Source of the DNA: Pedinophyceae sp. YPF-701 | Lineage: Eukaryota; Chlorophyta; Pedinophyceae | Assembly: GCA_916048055.1 (NCBI GenBank) | Contig: CAJZHL010000012.1 | Location: forward strand, 124,001-188,000 | Length of the DNA stretch: 64,000 nucleotides | Direction of reading: 5' to 3' | In this document: positions 53,415-64,000 of the stretch, piece by piece | Layout of the letters: every line of letters starts with the position of its first letter | Numbering within the stretch: the first letter of the stretch is position 1 | Translations under genes and position numbers: made by a program | The notes under the pieces: generated by a model | Database searches by the model: none | What the model saw: the letters and a program-made list of their open reading frames with translations, nothing else | What the model was told of the DNA's origin: nothing

Positions 53415-55509
53415 TCAGTCTGGTTTCGCTGCCTGAAACATCCCACGTATGCCCAGCTGGCCCCCACGCCCGCCCCGCCCCGCCCCGCGCCCGCGCTTCC
53501 TCCCACCCACCCCTCCACGCCCCCCGCCCACCTCCACGCCCCTCTTCTTCGCACCCCCCGCCGTCAACATGCCCTCGATCTTCCGGCGGTGCTCAATGTC
53601 CGCCAATATGCGCTGCTGCTCCCTCAAGTCGACACCGAGCCCCGCCGCGACCTCCCGCACCTCCACTGCCTCCTTCGCCCCATTCGCGCTCCCCATAACA
53701 ACCCCCTCAGCACCCCCTCCCTCCAACGGAGTCCCCGGCTCCCCACCTCCGCGCCCAGTGTCTCCCGGCCCGGCCCCGTCCTCCTTCGCGCCTCCGCCTC
53801 CATCACCTCCGCGCCCGCCCTGCGCCGCGCCCTCCCCTGCAGCGTCCGCCCGCGCGGCGAAGAACCTCGCGATCGACTGCGCCGCCACGGGCGCCTCCGC
53901 GAACTCCGTCGTCGACAACGCGAGCCGCGTGCACGCCACGGGCAGGCTCGTCCCCGCCGCCGACGCCTGCGCGCACGCCCGCAGGAGGCCCTCCGTCGCC
54001 GCGGTCAGCGCCGGCACCAGTGCCTCCTCCGCCGCCCCGGGCCGCACCGACCGCGGGAACGCCGCGGACCGCGACAGCTCGGCCGCCTCCTTCCCGAACC
54101 CCGACCGCACGTGCAGCACGACGTTGCGCGACCACCGCCCGTACCGCGCGTGGTCCTTGACGATTCGGTTGGCCAGCTCCCGCACCAGCACGCCCATCCA
54201 GCGCCGCAGCTCCCCCGCGTCGCTCGTGGACGTGAAGCTCTTCGCCGCGAGCATGCTCTTCGGGCGCTCCTTCTCCTTCACCGGGTCGTCCGTCTCGCCG
54301 CGCACCGCCCGCGCCACCCACGCCGCTCGCTCCGCGCCGCCCACCAGCGCCGCCAGCCGCTCCGCAGGCAACGCCGCGACCTCGCCCGCCGTCTCGCACC
54401 CGCCAACCTCCAGCGCCTCGCCGAGCTTGCCCCCGAACCCCGGCACCTTGCGGATCTTCGTACCCGCCATCAACTCCTCCACGACGCGGGGGGGGACTAT
54501 TGTCTGCCCGTTGGGCTTGTGCATCGACGACGCCATCTTAGCGAGCAGCTTGTTGTGCGCGATCCCCGCCGAGCACGTGTACCCGAGCTTCTTTGCGACG
54601 GCGCCGCGCACCCGGCACACCACCGCGGCCCCTGCAGCCAGGCGCAGGTCAAACGCCTTCGACGGGTCCAGAGTGCCGCCGCCCGCGATGAGACTGCCCC
54701 AGGAGAAGCCGTCCAGTCCGTCCGTGCCGTCTCTGCGAACCCGGCGCACACGGGCACGTGAGCGACGACGACGACGCTGCGCAAACGGCGATGCAATGAT
54801 GACCGTTACCGGCACGGTTCTCACCCGCCGCCCGCTCCCTCGCGCGCCTTGATCTCGCGCTCAACGGCGCCGGTGATGTCCACGTACGCCTCGTCGATGC
54901 TTGCCTTCTCGATCACGCACCCGGGCAGCTGCTCGTGCAACACATCAAACACGTCGCGCGACGCCGCGCGGTACCGCTCCAGACTGACCTTCTCCATGCT
55001 CCTGCGCACAGACCGACAGAGCAAGCGGATGGCGAGGGGGGCACCGGCCTGGCTGCGAGCGCCAGCCGCTCGTGCCTGAACAAAACACCATGCGTCTGCC
55101 GAACGTGCCGCACCTGTCGTGTGCGCGGCTCGGCTCGTCGTCCCCGCCGCCCGCGGCGCCGGAGATGGTCTCGACGTGCACGAGCTTGAGGTTGGGGCAC
55201 ACCGCCAGCGCGTCGGGCACGCGCATGTGCCGCTTGACGCCCGCATTGCGCGCTGGGTAATTGACCGCGATCAGGCCCTGCCACTGCTGGACGGCCAGCG
55301 GCGCGTCCCGCGGAATGCTCAGGCGCACGGTCTCGACCTGCGTTGCCGCGGGGCCCGGCGCGGGCAGGGCGCTGAGAGCCAGCGTAGGCGCGACCAGCGC
55401 AGGCGTGGTGCTGTGCGCGTCCCGGTGCGTGGGAACCGTTGCTTCGTACCTGGCAGTAGAAGCAATCAAGGTCGATGTGCGTGACCACGCGGAGAGGGTC
55501 CTGGCCCAT
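53415..55509 (-). CDS. DNA polymerase eta (Y-family translesion polymerase)
   Basis: Bypasses UV photoproducts during replication. Inferred minus-strand exons are 55509-55450, 55337-55114, 55001-54825 and 54732-53415, giving 592 aa. Exon 1 is MGQDPLRVVTHIDLDCFYCQ, with the first metal-binding Asp in DLDCFYC. Exon 2 has GLIAVNYPARNAGVKRHM and exon 3 KVSLERYRAASRDVFDVL with the catalytic ASIDEAYVD. Exon 4 has AGIAHNKLLAKMASSMHKPN, the helix-hairpin-helix region KIRKVPGFGGKLGEAL, and the little-finger domain from FTSTSDAGELRRW. The C-terminus is Gly/Arg-rich and ends in a PCNA-interaction box QLGIRGMF six residues before the stop. No C2H2 ubiquitin-binding zinc finger is present. It is shorter than human POLH (713 aa). 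Divergent from the OFD1 gene. Confidence 0.94.
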
Positions 55510-56141
55510 CGTGCTTGTCGCGGCCAGCGCCCTGTGGTCATTGCCTCACTCCTGGCATCGCACCCCCGCGTGCGCCAAGACCGGTGCCCGGGTGACTGAC
55601 GGGACCGAATATGATCGAAACGTCCCGACGTGGTCTCCGTCAGGGCGAAATGTGCCACACGCGGACGCTCCAGGGGCTCTGGCTCCAAGCGCGGGTGCTC
55701 TCTCGCGGCCGTCTGTGGCGGGCCGACGTCCTCGAATAAGCCCAAACGGTGTATCAGTCTCCCCTGCCTACAGTACCAGCCCGCGCGTCCAGCCTAAAGC
55801 AATGACAGAGCTGAGAGCCGCCCGAGCCGGACCAGGGCGCTCCAGTCGTCCACAGCGCGCGAAACGCCCAGCGCAGCTGGAATCAAACTTTGGCGCCCCG
55901 CACCGGCTGCCAGAGGCATTCAATCGAGGCCAAGCCGGCCGCGGGCCCCGACCCGTTCACAAGGGTCGCCGTTTCGGCCATCTTTCACGACCGACGGGGC
56001 GCAGGCCGCGCACACGAGGCGAAGAGCGATTGAGCGAGCGCGGGCATCTTGCCGCCCCGCACGCGCGCTTCCCGCCCGACACAGCTGCCTGGAGGGCTTC
56101 ACAGACCCGGTCAGGTCTTCGGGTAGCGTACTTTCGGCACG
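55510..56141. promoter_or_regulatory. Divergent promoter region, POLH / OFD1
   Basis: 632 bp between the start codons of two divergent genes. It contains 5' UTRs and promoters by position. No motif could be named with confidence. Confidence 0.4.
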
Positions 56142-59100
56142 ATGGCGGCGGCAACGGGCCAGGTCGCGTCGTCTTCGGACATGAAGGCGAGCCTGCTGTC
56201 CGAACTCAAGGGCTCTGGGGTGCTCGACAACGTGCGCTCGACGCTCCGCACGCAGCTGCTGGCGTTCATGAAGACGAGGATGGACCCCGCGGCGCCCCCC
56301 GCGGCCCCGCCGTCCCTGTACCACCGCGTACTGGACAGCCTTGTTGCGGACTACCTGGGCTCCAGGGGCCTCGCGCTCTCTCTCTCTGTCTTCTCGCCCG
56401 AAGCGGGCCTGTCCGGGCCCTCGGGGAAGCTCTCTCCGGCGGAGATCCTCGAGGCTCTCAAAATCTCGGAGGATGCGCCGGCGCACAGGCGAGTGTCCCG
56501 CGCTGATGCACCGCGCTGCCGCCTTCCCGGCGGCGGGAACGAACGCGCTCGCGTCGTCCTGCAACCTGGCTGCACCGCGTCGAAGTGCGGACACACCCTC
56601 GTGATATATCACGCCGGCCTGACACAACGATGCGCAGGTTCTTCGTGCGCTCCGTGGAGGCCTCTCAGGGCCCGAGCGACGCCCCGGACGCGCCGCCGTC
56701 CCACGACAGCCTCGCGCTCGGGATGATTCGCGCGCTCGTGGCCCTGGGCTCCGCGACGCACCGCGCGGAGACCTGCACGCAAACCTCCGCAGACGCGGAC
56801 GACCGCCTGGCCGCGCAGCTCAACCAGATCGACGCGCAGTACCTCCGCCGCGTCGAGACCGAGCGCGGGGCGCCCGCGCGCGCCGCCGAGGAGCGCATGG
56901 CGGCGTACCGGCGCGACTGCGAGGCCCGGCTGCGCGCGGAGATCGACGCGGGCGTGCAGCGCGTGCGGGACGTGGAGGTGCCGGCGGCGCGGATCGACGA
57001 GGCGGCCAAGCAGCGGCGCATCATGGAGCGGGAGCGCGAAGAGCTGGACCGGCAGCACCGGGCGCGGATGCGTCAGGTACGCCCCCGGACAGTCTGCGTC
57101 ATGCGGTGCGGGGCCGCACGGCCGCGTGCGACGCCCCGGCAGCGCGAGCGATGCAGCGCGCCGTTCACGTGCCGCGCGGGGTACCTTGACCGTGACGACC
57201 GCCACGAGAAAAGGGATTTTCCGATGTTCTGAACACCGCTTCGTCCAAATCGCGTTCTCTGCGCACGGCCCCGCTCCCCGCAGGTTCGCGAGCGCGAGGA
57301 GCGTCTCGTTGAGCGCCTCCGTCTCCAGAAGGACGAGGTCGAGTCGCTGGCGTTCCGGCACCGCCAGCGCATCCTGCAGGAAGAGAAGCGCCTCACCGAG
57401 ATCCGCGCCGCCGCGGAGCAGCACGAGAAGGCCACGCGCGAGCGCCTCGACGCCCGCGAGGCCCAGCTCCGCGAGCGCGAGGCGCAGGCCGCCGCGAAGG
57501 AGACGGAGGCGGCCCGCGCGCTGGCGGAGTCTCGGCGGCAGGTGGCGGCGGCGGGCGACGACGCGCGGCTGCAGGTGCAGCGCGAGCTCGCGCAGGGCCA
57601 CGAGGAGCTCCGGCAGCGCCAGGCGGACCACGCGCGCGCGCGGGCGCAGCTCGAGAACGACCGGCAGGAGCTGGCCGCGGAGCTGACGCGGGTGCGGGTG
57701 TTGGAGGAGCGGCTGCGCGCGGCGGAGGCGCGGACGGCGCAGGAGGCGGCGCGCGCGCTGGCTGCGGAGGCGATGTTGGGGCGGATCCGCGAGGAGGACG
57801 AGAAGCTGCGGCTGGAGGTGTCGTTGCTGCGGGGCGGGGGGGGTCTCGGAGGACCCCACGGGGCCGGCGGGGCGGGCCACCAGGCCGCGCAGGCGCAGGC
57901 GGCGGCCGCGGAGGCGCGCGTGGAGCTCGAGGCGGCGCGGCGGGAGCTTAAGGCGCTGAAGCGGCACTGCGCGGAGCTGCAGCGGGCGCAGGGCGACGCG
58001 GCGGCGCAGGTCACGGCCATGGACGCGGAGGTCGCGCGGGCGCAGGCGGCGGCCGCGGCGTGGCAGGGCGCGTGCGAGTCGACCGAGCAGCTCCTCGAGG
58101 AGGCGCTCGCGCAGAAGGAGGAGGCGCTGGGCGCCCTGGAGGAGCTGCGCATTGCGCTGCGGTCGGCGTACCGGGACACCGCGGAGGAGCGCGAGCAGGC
58201 GCGGCGGCTGCGTGCGATGCTCGGCAAGAGCGAGGGCGTCGCGCCGCCGCGCGCGGAGGTCCCTGCGGGCGCTGCGGCGGAGATGGCGCTGGCGGAGGCC
58301 GCGCAGTACCGCGACGCCGTGCCGTCGCCCGCCGCGGACCCGCTGCAGAGCGACGACGAGGGCGAGAGCGAGGGCGGGCTCGCGTCGGTGCCGCCGTTCC
58401 TCGAGGGCGTGGGGCGGGAGAGCCGGATGAGGCTGCGGGAGATTGAGGGCGAGGAGGACCGGCTGCGGGTGCGCATGGACGGGCTGCGGCGGCGCGCGCA
58501 GGCGCTGCAGGAGGCGCGCGCGGCGGAGGACTGGCGCGCGGCGGCGCAGGTGGCGCAGCAGCAGCCGCGCGGGGCGATGGACGCGCTGCGGGCGTTCGGG
58601 GGGGAGTATGTGGGGCGTCAGTCGGACAGCCGCGAGGCGTCCGACTCGTTCGGGCTGTCGTCCGACAGCCAGCGGAGCGCGGGTGGACGCGAGGGTCCCG
58701 CGGGCGCAGCCGCGGACGCCAGGACCGCGGAGCAGACGGCGAGGCGCCCTGAGGGCAACGCAGAAGCACCGAGGGGGGCGTCTCGGGACCCTGAGTCAGG
58801 CAGCGCGCGCACCGACGAGGGCGTGCGGCCCGGTTCTGGAGAGCCGCGACCCGACAGCGTCGAGGCGAGGCCCGCTCGTCCCTCGGATAGCGGCGACCAT
58901 GGCGTTGTTGCAGGCGAGTTGCATGAGAAGCCACAAGCGCCGACCGCTCCCAGCGCGGCGGAGGGCGCCGCACCGCGCGAGCCAACCCCTGGCGCGCCCC
59001 GTGACGCAGCGTCCGCGGCGGTCGAGCCGCCGGTCGCGGAGCGCAGCCAGGCAGAGGTTGCGGTGGCAGCGCGCGACGACGCGACGAGTGAGGCACCCGG

Positions 59101-60040
59101 CGAGGGCGGGGCCTTTGACTACGTGGCGCCTGTGCGGCACGGCGACAGCAGCCGCTCGCCGCGTTCGCTGGCGTCTCCGGACCAGTCCCTGCACAGCATC
59201 CCTGCATCGAGGCTGGTGCAGTTGGAGGTGCAACAGGTGGCGGTGGAGCCGCCCGCCATGCGCCCCGCTTCGGGCCAAGGCACCGCGTCCTCCGAAGCCA
59301 CGAGCGCGAGCGCGAGCGCGTCGCAGCGGTCGGAGGGCAGCGCGGGCGCGGTGCGCGAGCCCTCTGCGACGCCCGCGCCGCCGTCCACGTCGACGTCGCC
59401 AGGCACGCTGTCGTCGTCACGCGACGCGTCTTCTGCGCCGGCGGACGGGCCGCTCGCGGCCCCGGACAGCGCCGCCGCGCCGCCTCAGGAGGTGGAGAGC
59501 GGCGCGGCGGTTCCTGCTCCGCAGCGCAGCGAGTCGGAGCCCGCCAGGGAGGAGCCGCAGCAGGACGTCGTCGTCGCTACATATCAGTCGGCGAGGGTCG
59601 CGCCGTCGTCGTCGTCGTCGTCGTCGTCGGCAGCGCAGCGCACGACGAGTGCCACTGCGCAGGAGGGCGCACGCGACGTGGACGTGGTCTCGGCGGCGTC
59701 GGACAGCGTCGGCATCGGCGGCCTGGGAGAGTTCTCCGCGGGGAGTCTGCCGGAGTCAGACTCGGGGCTGGCGTTATACCAGGTTGACCAGGAGTACAGC
59801 GGGGGACTGGGGGAGTTCGCGGCGCTGCGGGACGGCGACGCGTGGGCGGGCGCGGGGGAGGGGAGCGCGGTGGAGCAGGCGGAGCGGGCGGCGCGGGACG
59901 TGGCCATGGAGCTGGAGGGGTTCGGGAGCGAGTCGGCGAGCATCGTGGAGGACTACGAGTCCGTGGGGGTGTCTGGGACCGCGAGCGAGGCCGGCGCGGG
60001 GCAGGCCGGCGGACAGAGCTCGGGCGACAGCGTGTTCTGA
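56142..60040 (+). CDS. OFD1-like centriolar/basal-body protein (LisH + coiled coil)
   Basis: OFD1 caps the distal centriole and is needed for basal-body docking and ciliogenesis. Inferred exons are 56142-56488, 56638-57076 and 57284-60040, giving 1,180 aa (human OFD1 1,012). The N-terminus matches OFD1: LLSELKGSGVLDNVRSTLRT, then the LisH motif DSLVADYLGSRGLALSLSVF and SPEAGLSG. Long coiled coils (REREELDRQHRARMRQ, VREREERLVERLRLQKDEVE and onward) occupy residues about 170-560. The C-terminal half is Ser/Ala/Pro/Glu-rich and disordered, including a poly-Ser run coded by a TCG repeat at 59604-59630, and ends GDSVF. Intron 1 (56489-56637) begins GC (AG|GCGAGT) and its removal gives AHRFFVRSVEA. 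It supports a flagellated stage or retained centrioles in this organism. Confidence 0.87.
59604..59630 (+). repeat. TCG trinucleotide microsatellite in OFD1
   Basis: Uninterrupted TCG units encoding poly-Ser in the disordered C-terminal half of the OFD1-like protein. Likely length-variable between strains. Confidence 0.9.
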
Positions 60041-60204
60041 TGCACGCGGGCGTGGGCCAGGTCCTGCGAGAGAGAGGTGGTTTCTTCCACCTCTGCTTGT
60101 ACGGGCCTGATCTGCTGCAACATGTTGCGGCGCCGGGGGCCGGTGCTGCGACCCGTGCGCATAAATGTACGCTGCCGAGGCTGCCGAGGTCGTTGTTCAA
60201 GCGC

Positions 60205-60273
60205 GCATGAGGTGAGGTGTTACATTCTTCGCGTCGTGAGCCATAAGATCTTTCGACTAGGTGGCGAGTGATG
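60205..60273. repeat. Non-coding part of dispersed repeat, copy 2
   Basis: Matches the DNA just before 20740 (GTGAGGTGAGGTGT[C/T]ACATTC and CGACTAGGTGGCGAGT), but with an indel of about 15-20 bp, unlike the indel-free coding-like part. It is the 3' flank of the conserved peptide segment. Confidence 0.75.
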
Positions 60274-60573
60274 CTAACCCTCCACCGGTATGGTAGCGAC
60301 AGGTTCGGCAGCTGTGACAGAGTCAGCTTGTAGCAGATCCTCGATGCCACGAGCGAAGATCGCCATGCCTCGCTGATTCGGCAGGTTCAGAAGATAACGC
60401 ACGGCAGCATTGGCAGCGGCTTCCGAGTCAAGTGCTGAGGCACCGCGCAGGTCCTCGAGGTGCTGGCGCGGCCGGCGGTCGAGGGCGAAGCGGCGGCGCT
60501 TGCCACCAGCAGCGCTGGACGCGTTGCATGGGCGGGTGAGTCCACGGGGCGATTGAGCGAATGCATGCACCAT
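60274..60573 (-). CDS. Small protein with the conserved peptide segment, copy 2
   Basis: A 99-aa ORF from the ATG at 60573 to a stop at 60274. The N-terminal half (MVHAFAQSPRGLTRPCNASS) is unique and basic (GGKRRRFALDRRPR). The C-terminal ~50 residues (60274-60433) are the segment shared with 20740-20899, containing NAAVRYLLNLPNQRGMAIFA. Differences between the copies are nearly all synonymous. A CCTCAG acceptor-like site at the boundary of similarity suggests the shared part may be a terminal exon, so the 99-aa reading may not be the real protein. Predicted mostly helical; function unknown. Confidence 0.5.
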   Translation of the reverse strand: MVHAFAQSPRGLTRPCNASSAAGGKRRRFALDRRPRQHLEDLRGASALDSEAAANAAVRYLLNLPNQRGMAIFARGIEDLLQADSVTAAEPVATIPVEG

Positions 60574-60841
60574 CCTTGGGCTGATGAACTTCAGTCGGTT
60601 GGGACGACGAGTGGAAAGCCAGGATGGCCAGTGAACTCAACCCCGGCGCCGTAGCAGAATTCGTCGAGCTGAGCAACCGGGTTTCTAGGCTCGCCATGCA
60701 GCGGGGCAACCCACGATAGATGCAGAGCCAGGAACAAACCACATAGAGGTCGGAAACGCACGAGACCGGCCTGCCGGCACCCCCACCGCGCTGTCCTTGC
60801 CCCGCCGCGCCCGCCCCCCGGGCAGCCACTCGCGGCAGCGC
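60574..60841. other. Short spacer between conserved segment copy 2 and the EF-hand gene
   Basis: About 270 bp between two minus-strand features, containing the 3' flank of the EF-hand gene. Nothing recognised in it. Confidence 0.4.
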
Positions 60842-63800
60842 CTACATCTTCCCCATGAGTTTGCTCAGCCCGAGGATGCCCATCGCGCGGCGCTCGCAGT
60901 ACAGCTGCAGCACGTACAGCGGGTCCGTCGCGGCGCGCGCCGAGTTCTCGAACTTCACCCCGCCCTCCGAGCCCGAGTGCCACCAGAGCGCAAACTCCTC
61001 CAGCGTCAGCTTCCCGTCGCGGTCCTGGTCGTACTCCGCGACGCTCTTCACGAACGACGAGATGTACTTCTCGCCGATCACGTGCACCAGCGCGTCCCGC
61101 AGCTCCTGCATGCTCAGCAGCCCGTCGCCGTCCTTGTCCCACATAGTGAACACCCCCCGGATCTCGCGGATCTTCTCCGCGGGCACGCGCGAGCGCTGCT
61201 CCTCGGAGTACGGGTTCCCCACGGCTTCCACCATCGCCTCCACGTCCTGGTCGACCGAGTCGGGGTAGATATAGAACAGCAGGTCCGCGAAGGTCACCTC
61301 GTCGGCGCGCCGCTCCACGAGGCGCTCCTGCAGCCGCCGGAACCGCATCTCCTGCCCGACGTCCTGCACGAACGACCGCGCGCCCTCCATGTCGCGGAAG
61401 AAGATCCGCTTGAACACGGGGAGCGTCAGCGGGCCCTTGGCCGACTGGTACAGGTGCTCGTAGAACCCCCGCACGTCCGTCAGCTCCTGCAGCGTCACCA
61501 CGGGCCCCCCGATCATCTTGAACACCGGCCCGATCCGCCCCGCGGGCAGCTGCGACGCCCGCATCGCCAGGCCCGTCGGGGGCAGGTCGAACGCCACGTC
61601 GTAGTCGGGCCGTGCGAGAATCGGCTGCCCCGAGTCAAGGTATCCAATGGCGCCGAGACGGGCCGAAATCGGGCGCGCCTTCGCCTTGACGCGCTTCCCC
61701 TTGTTCGCGGCCGTCTCGGGCTCGGTGACCTGCACGCCCCCGGGCTCGGGCGGCGGCGGGTTGGCCCTGCGCTCGCACGTGGCGCAGCTGACCTCGACCG
61801 TGCCCGCCGTGCTGGGCCGCGCGGGCGACGATGCCGACACCAGCGTCGTCCTGAACGAGCCCTGCTCCCTCTGGAACGACAGCCACCTGGCGGGGGGCGC
61901 GGAGCCGGGCCGTGCTGCGGTGCCGCGCAGGTACCCGGGCACTGGCTTCGCGCGCGCGCCCGACGCGGCCGAGTGGCCGCTCGCATCGGGGTCGTGCAAG
62001 TGCATCCGCGAGCGCCGCCGCGTCGGTGCGCCTGGTCCGACCGTCTGCGGCCGCGCGGGCAGCATTTCGTCGTCGAAGGTGTCCTCCTCCTCCCCGGACA
62101 GCCCGTCCTCCGTGTTCGTCGCCACGGACTCCGTCACCTCGCTCTCGTATGCAGCCGCCTCATCAGATCCCGAGCTCTCCGCGCTCACCGCCCCGACCTC
62201 GGCGCTCTGCCGCACGTCCACCGCGGCCCCGCCGTCATCTTCGCCACCCGCCTCAGCGATCACGCCCCCTCCATCCCCGCTCGCCCAGCCGTCGTCCCCG
62301 CCGTCCTCGTGCCCGCGCTCCTTCCGCGTCGTCGCGGTGGCCGGTCTTCGCCGCTGCTTTCCCGGCGAGCCCCCAAACAGCTTCCGCGCTGTGCCGTCGC
62401 GGCTGACGACGTTGGCGGTGGCCGGGCGCCGCGGCGTGAAGCGGCCACCGGGCAGCATCGGCGTCTTCGCTCCGCCCTCGCTCGGGCCGGGGGTGTGTGC
62501 CCCGTACGCCGAGGGGGGTCGCAGCGGCAGCGTGCCGTGCTGCGAAGCGCCCGGCGCGTCCGCAGCGGGCGTGCGCTCGACGCCGGCCGTCGCTGGGCGC
62601 GACCGCGGGGCTGCGCCTGCCGTGAGCACGTGAATGCCAGACCCCCCGGGGCGCTTAACGACGCTCTGTCTTTCCTGGCCTCGCGGCGCGGCGGAACGAC
62701 GGCGGTCCCGCCCGAACAGGTGCGCGGTCTCGGGCCGAATCATGTCCTTCGTGCTCGATGCGCCACTGTGCGGGTATATCGCAAACACCCCCGTGGTCCG
62801 CGCCGCGCGCTGCCGCCGCTCCTGCTGCGGGCGCACTGGGTGCGTCTCCGTCCACAGCGGCTTGGGCAGCCGCGGATCGATCGTCTTGCGCTTCCCCGCC
62901 CACGCGTCGCGCCGCCGCCTCGGCCGCCCCGCGGCGTCCAGCCCCGGACCCGCGTCAGACCACTGTCTCATCGTCGGCGCCGCCGACCCCAGCAGGTGCG
63001 CGCCCATCCCCGCGAGCAGCAGCGACGACGGGCTCGGACGCGGCAACGGCTTCATCTCGCTCTGCTGCCGCGATATCGTGCGCGAGTCTGCCCCCGGGGG
63101 CGCCTGCGTGGACTCGGACCGCGCCAGCGACGGCGCCGTGGTCAGTTCCGAGCGCGCCAGCGACGACGCGGTCAGCAGCGCGCCGGCCTCGCTGTACCCG
63201 CGCCGGCGGAGCGTGCGCGTCGGGCCCCCGAGCGTCCGGTCCACGCGCGCGCCGTGCTCGGACACCCCCCCGGCCAGGCTGTGTCGTCCGAAGCTCTCAG
63301 GAATCGACGTCATCGCGCGGAGCCGGCGGCCCGAGCCCAGACGGGGGTCTTGCGGCTCGTGCTCGCGCTCGGCGGAGAAGGCGGTGCCGATTTCGCGCGG
63401 CGGGATGAGAAAGGTGACGGCGTCCGTGGGCTCGCGGGGCCCGCCGATGGCGTGCTGCTCATGCGCGTCGCCGCCGGGGAGGCGGTGCGTGGCCGCCGTG
63501 ATCGCCGCGTGCTCGTCGAGCGCGCGCGTCGACGTCCGCAGCTCCAGCGTCGGGCCGCGCTGCCTGCGAGCGCAACCAGGCGCGAAATCGTTGCTGAGCA
63601 TGTAACAAGGGGTCTTTGATGGAGGTGTGTGGATGCCCTGTGTCAGCGCGGCGCGCGAGGCGGAGGGCGCGCACTTGAACGAGGCGGACTCGACCCTGCT
63701 GCGGAAGCTGCTCCCCTGCGTCCGCAGCGCGGGGTTCTTTTCCGAGTCCACTTTGGCGTACTTCATCCACCGCTCCGAGTCCCCCGCGAGGCTGCCGCGG

Positions 63801-63955
63801 ACGGAGGCCGCGAGCGAGCGCCTCGAGTCGTTCGCGTCGAGCACGGACTGGCGCGAGCTCGCGCGGAAGCTCGCGGTGACGGACGCAGCCACGCGCGAGC
63901 CACGCACACCGACCGCCCCGCGCCGCAGGGCCGGCTGGGATTCGTCCCGCGACAT
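60842..63955 (-). CDS. Large EF-hand protein with RPxTA-type motifs, probably axonemal
   Basis: One uninterrupted frame of 1,037 aa from the ATG at 63955, only 45 bp from the window edge, so an upstream exon outside the window is possible. The first ~650 residues are disordered, with repeated R-P-x-T/S-A motifs (RPATAGV, RPATANV, RPATATT, RPSTAGT, RPISARL) as often seen in algal flagellar proteins. The last ~300 residues are folded: IGPVFKMIGGPVVTLQELTD, FADLLFYIYPDSVDQDVEAM, then two canonical EF-hands, DKDGDGLLSMQEL and DQDRDGKLTLEEF, spaced like an EF-hand pair, ending GILGLSKLMGKM. Likely a calcium sensor. The ciliary assignment is inferred from motif style and the nearby OFD1-like gene. 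Confidence 0.8.
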   Translation of the reverse strand: MSRDESQPALRRGAVGVRGSRVAASVTASFRASSRQSVLDANDSRRSLAASVRGSLAGDSERWMKYAKVDSEKNPALRTQGSSFRSRVESASFKCAPSASRAALTQGIHTPPSKTPCYMLSNDFAPGCARRQRGPTLELRTSTRALDEHAAITAATHRLPGGDAHEQHAIGGPREPTDAVTFLIPPREIGTAFSAEREHEPQDPRLGSGRRLRAMTSIPESFGRHSLAGGVSEHGARVDRTLGGPTRTLRRRGYSEAGALLTASSLARSELTTAPSLARSESTQAPPGADSRTISRQQSEMKPLPRPSPSSLLLAGMGAHLLGSAAPTMRQWSDAGPGLDAAGRPRRRRDAWAGKRKTIDPRLPKPLWTETHPVRPQQERRQRAARTTGVFAIYPHSGASSTKDMIRPETAHLFGRDRRRSAAPRGQERQSVVKRPGGSGIHVLTAGAAPRSRPATAGVERTPAADAPGASQHGTLPLRPPSAYGAHTPGPSEGGAKTPMLPGGRFTPRRPATANVVSRDGTARKLFGGSPGKQRRRPATATTRKERGHEDGGDDGWASGDGGGVIAEAGGEDDGGAAVDVRQSAEVGAVSAESSGSDEAAAYESEVTESVATNTEDGLSGEEEDTFDDEMLPARPQTVGPGAPTRRRSRMHLHDPDASGHSAASGARAKPVPGYLRGTAARPGSAPPARWLSFQREQGSFRTTLVSASSPARPSTAGTVEVSCATCERRANPPPPEPGGVQVTEPETAANKGKRVKAKARPISARLGAIGYLDSGQPILARPDYDVAFDLPPTGLAMRASQLPAGRIGPVFKMIGGPVVTLQELTDVRGFYEHLYQSAKGPLTLPVFKRIFFRDMEGARSFVQDVGQEMRFRRLQERLVERRADEVTFADLLFYIYPDSVDQDVEAMVEAVGNPYSEEQRSRVPAEKIREIRGVFTMWDKDGDGLLSMQELRDALVHVIGEKYISSFVKSVAEYDQDRDGKLTLEEFALWWHSGSEGGVKFENSARAATDPLYVLQLYCERRAMGILGLSKLMGKM

Positions 63956-64000
63956 CGCGCCCGCTCGCGCTTATGTGCGGGACCTTGTCCGCGGACCTGC

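Overview
The window is nuclear DNA of a very GC-rich eukaryotic alga, most likely of the green lineage. At least 14 genes have spliceosomal introns of about 90-650 bp whose exons rejoin in frame to conserved proteins, which rules out a bacterium. The green-lineage guess rests on a telobox Myb protein, a MOS1/BAT2-type RGG protein, a class Ib (prephenate-type) aspartate aminotransferase, an [FeFe]-hydrogenase and a Penelope-like element with an N-terminal GIY-YIG domain. An OFD1 homologue and coiled-coil and EF-hand proteins suggest a centriole or cilium in the life cycle. The species cannot be named from this sequence.

Layout: telobox Myb protein (+, 1.4-4.1 kb); TraB-domain protein (-, 4.8-6.5) divergent from a PDK1-like kinase (+, 7.0-8.9); full-length Penelope-like element in the kinase 3' flank (9.0-12.8); MPS1/TTK kinase (+, 13.1-16.4); glycerol kinase (+, 16.8-19.0); cardiolipin synthase-like protein (+, about 19.7-20.4); short conserved coding-like segment (-, 20.7-20.9); multi-cluster [FeFe]-hydrogenase (-, 21.2-23.6 or further); long disordered protein (-, 24.8-27.2); DUF1365 protein (+, 28.0-29.2); MOS1/BAT2 protein (+, 29.7-33.3); 5'-truncated second Penelope-like copy (33.7-35.5); PP2A B'' subunit (-, 35.7-38.0); a direct-repeat array (38.7-45.3) of copies of the aminotransferase 3' end alternating with a small cysteine-rich ORF; the intact aminotransferase (-, 45.3-47.2) divergent from a YebC/TACO1 protein (+, 47.5-49.1); coiled-coil protein (+, 49.7-52.6); DNA polymerase eta (-, 53.4-55.5) divergent from OFD1 (+, 56.1-60.0); second copy of the conserved segment (-, 60.3-60.6); large EF-hand protein (-, 60.8-64.0).

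There is no operon logic. Most genes are ordinary housekeeping, organelle or cell-cycle genes. The unusual parts are the aminotransferase/cysteine-rich array, in which one short coding block differs sharply between copies while the flanks are nearly identical; the two nearly identical Penelope-like copies, both with target-site duplications; the conserved peptide segment present twice with almost only synonymous differences; the clostridial-style domain set of the hydrogenase; and a high share of GC-AG introns (4 of 34 inferred).

Exon limits were set by hand from reading-frame continuity, splice dinucleotides and remembered family sequences. No alignment or transcript data were used.
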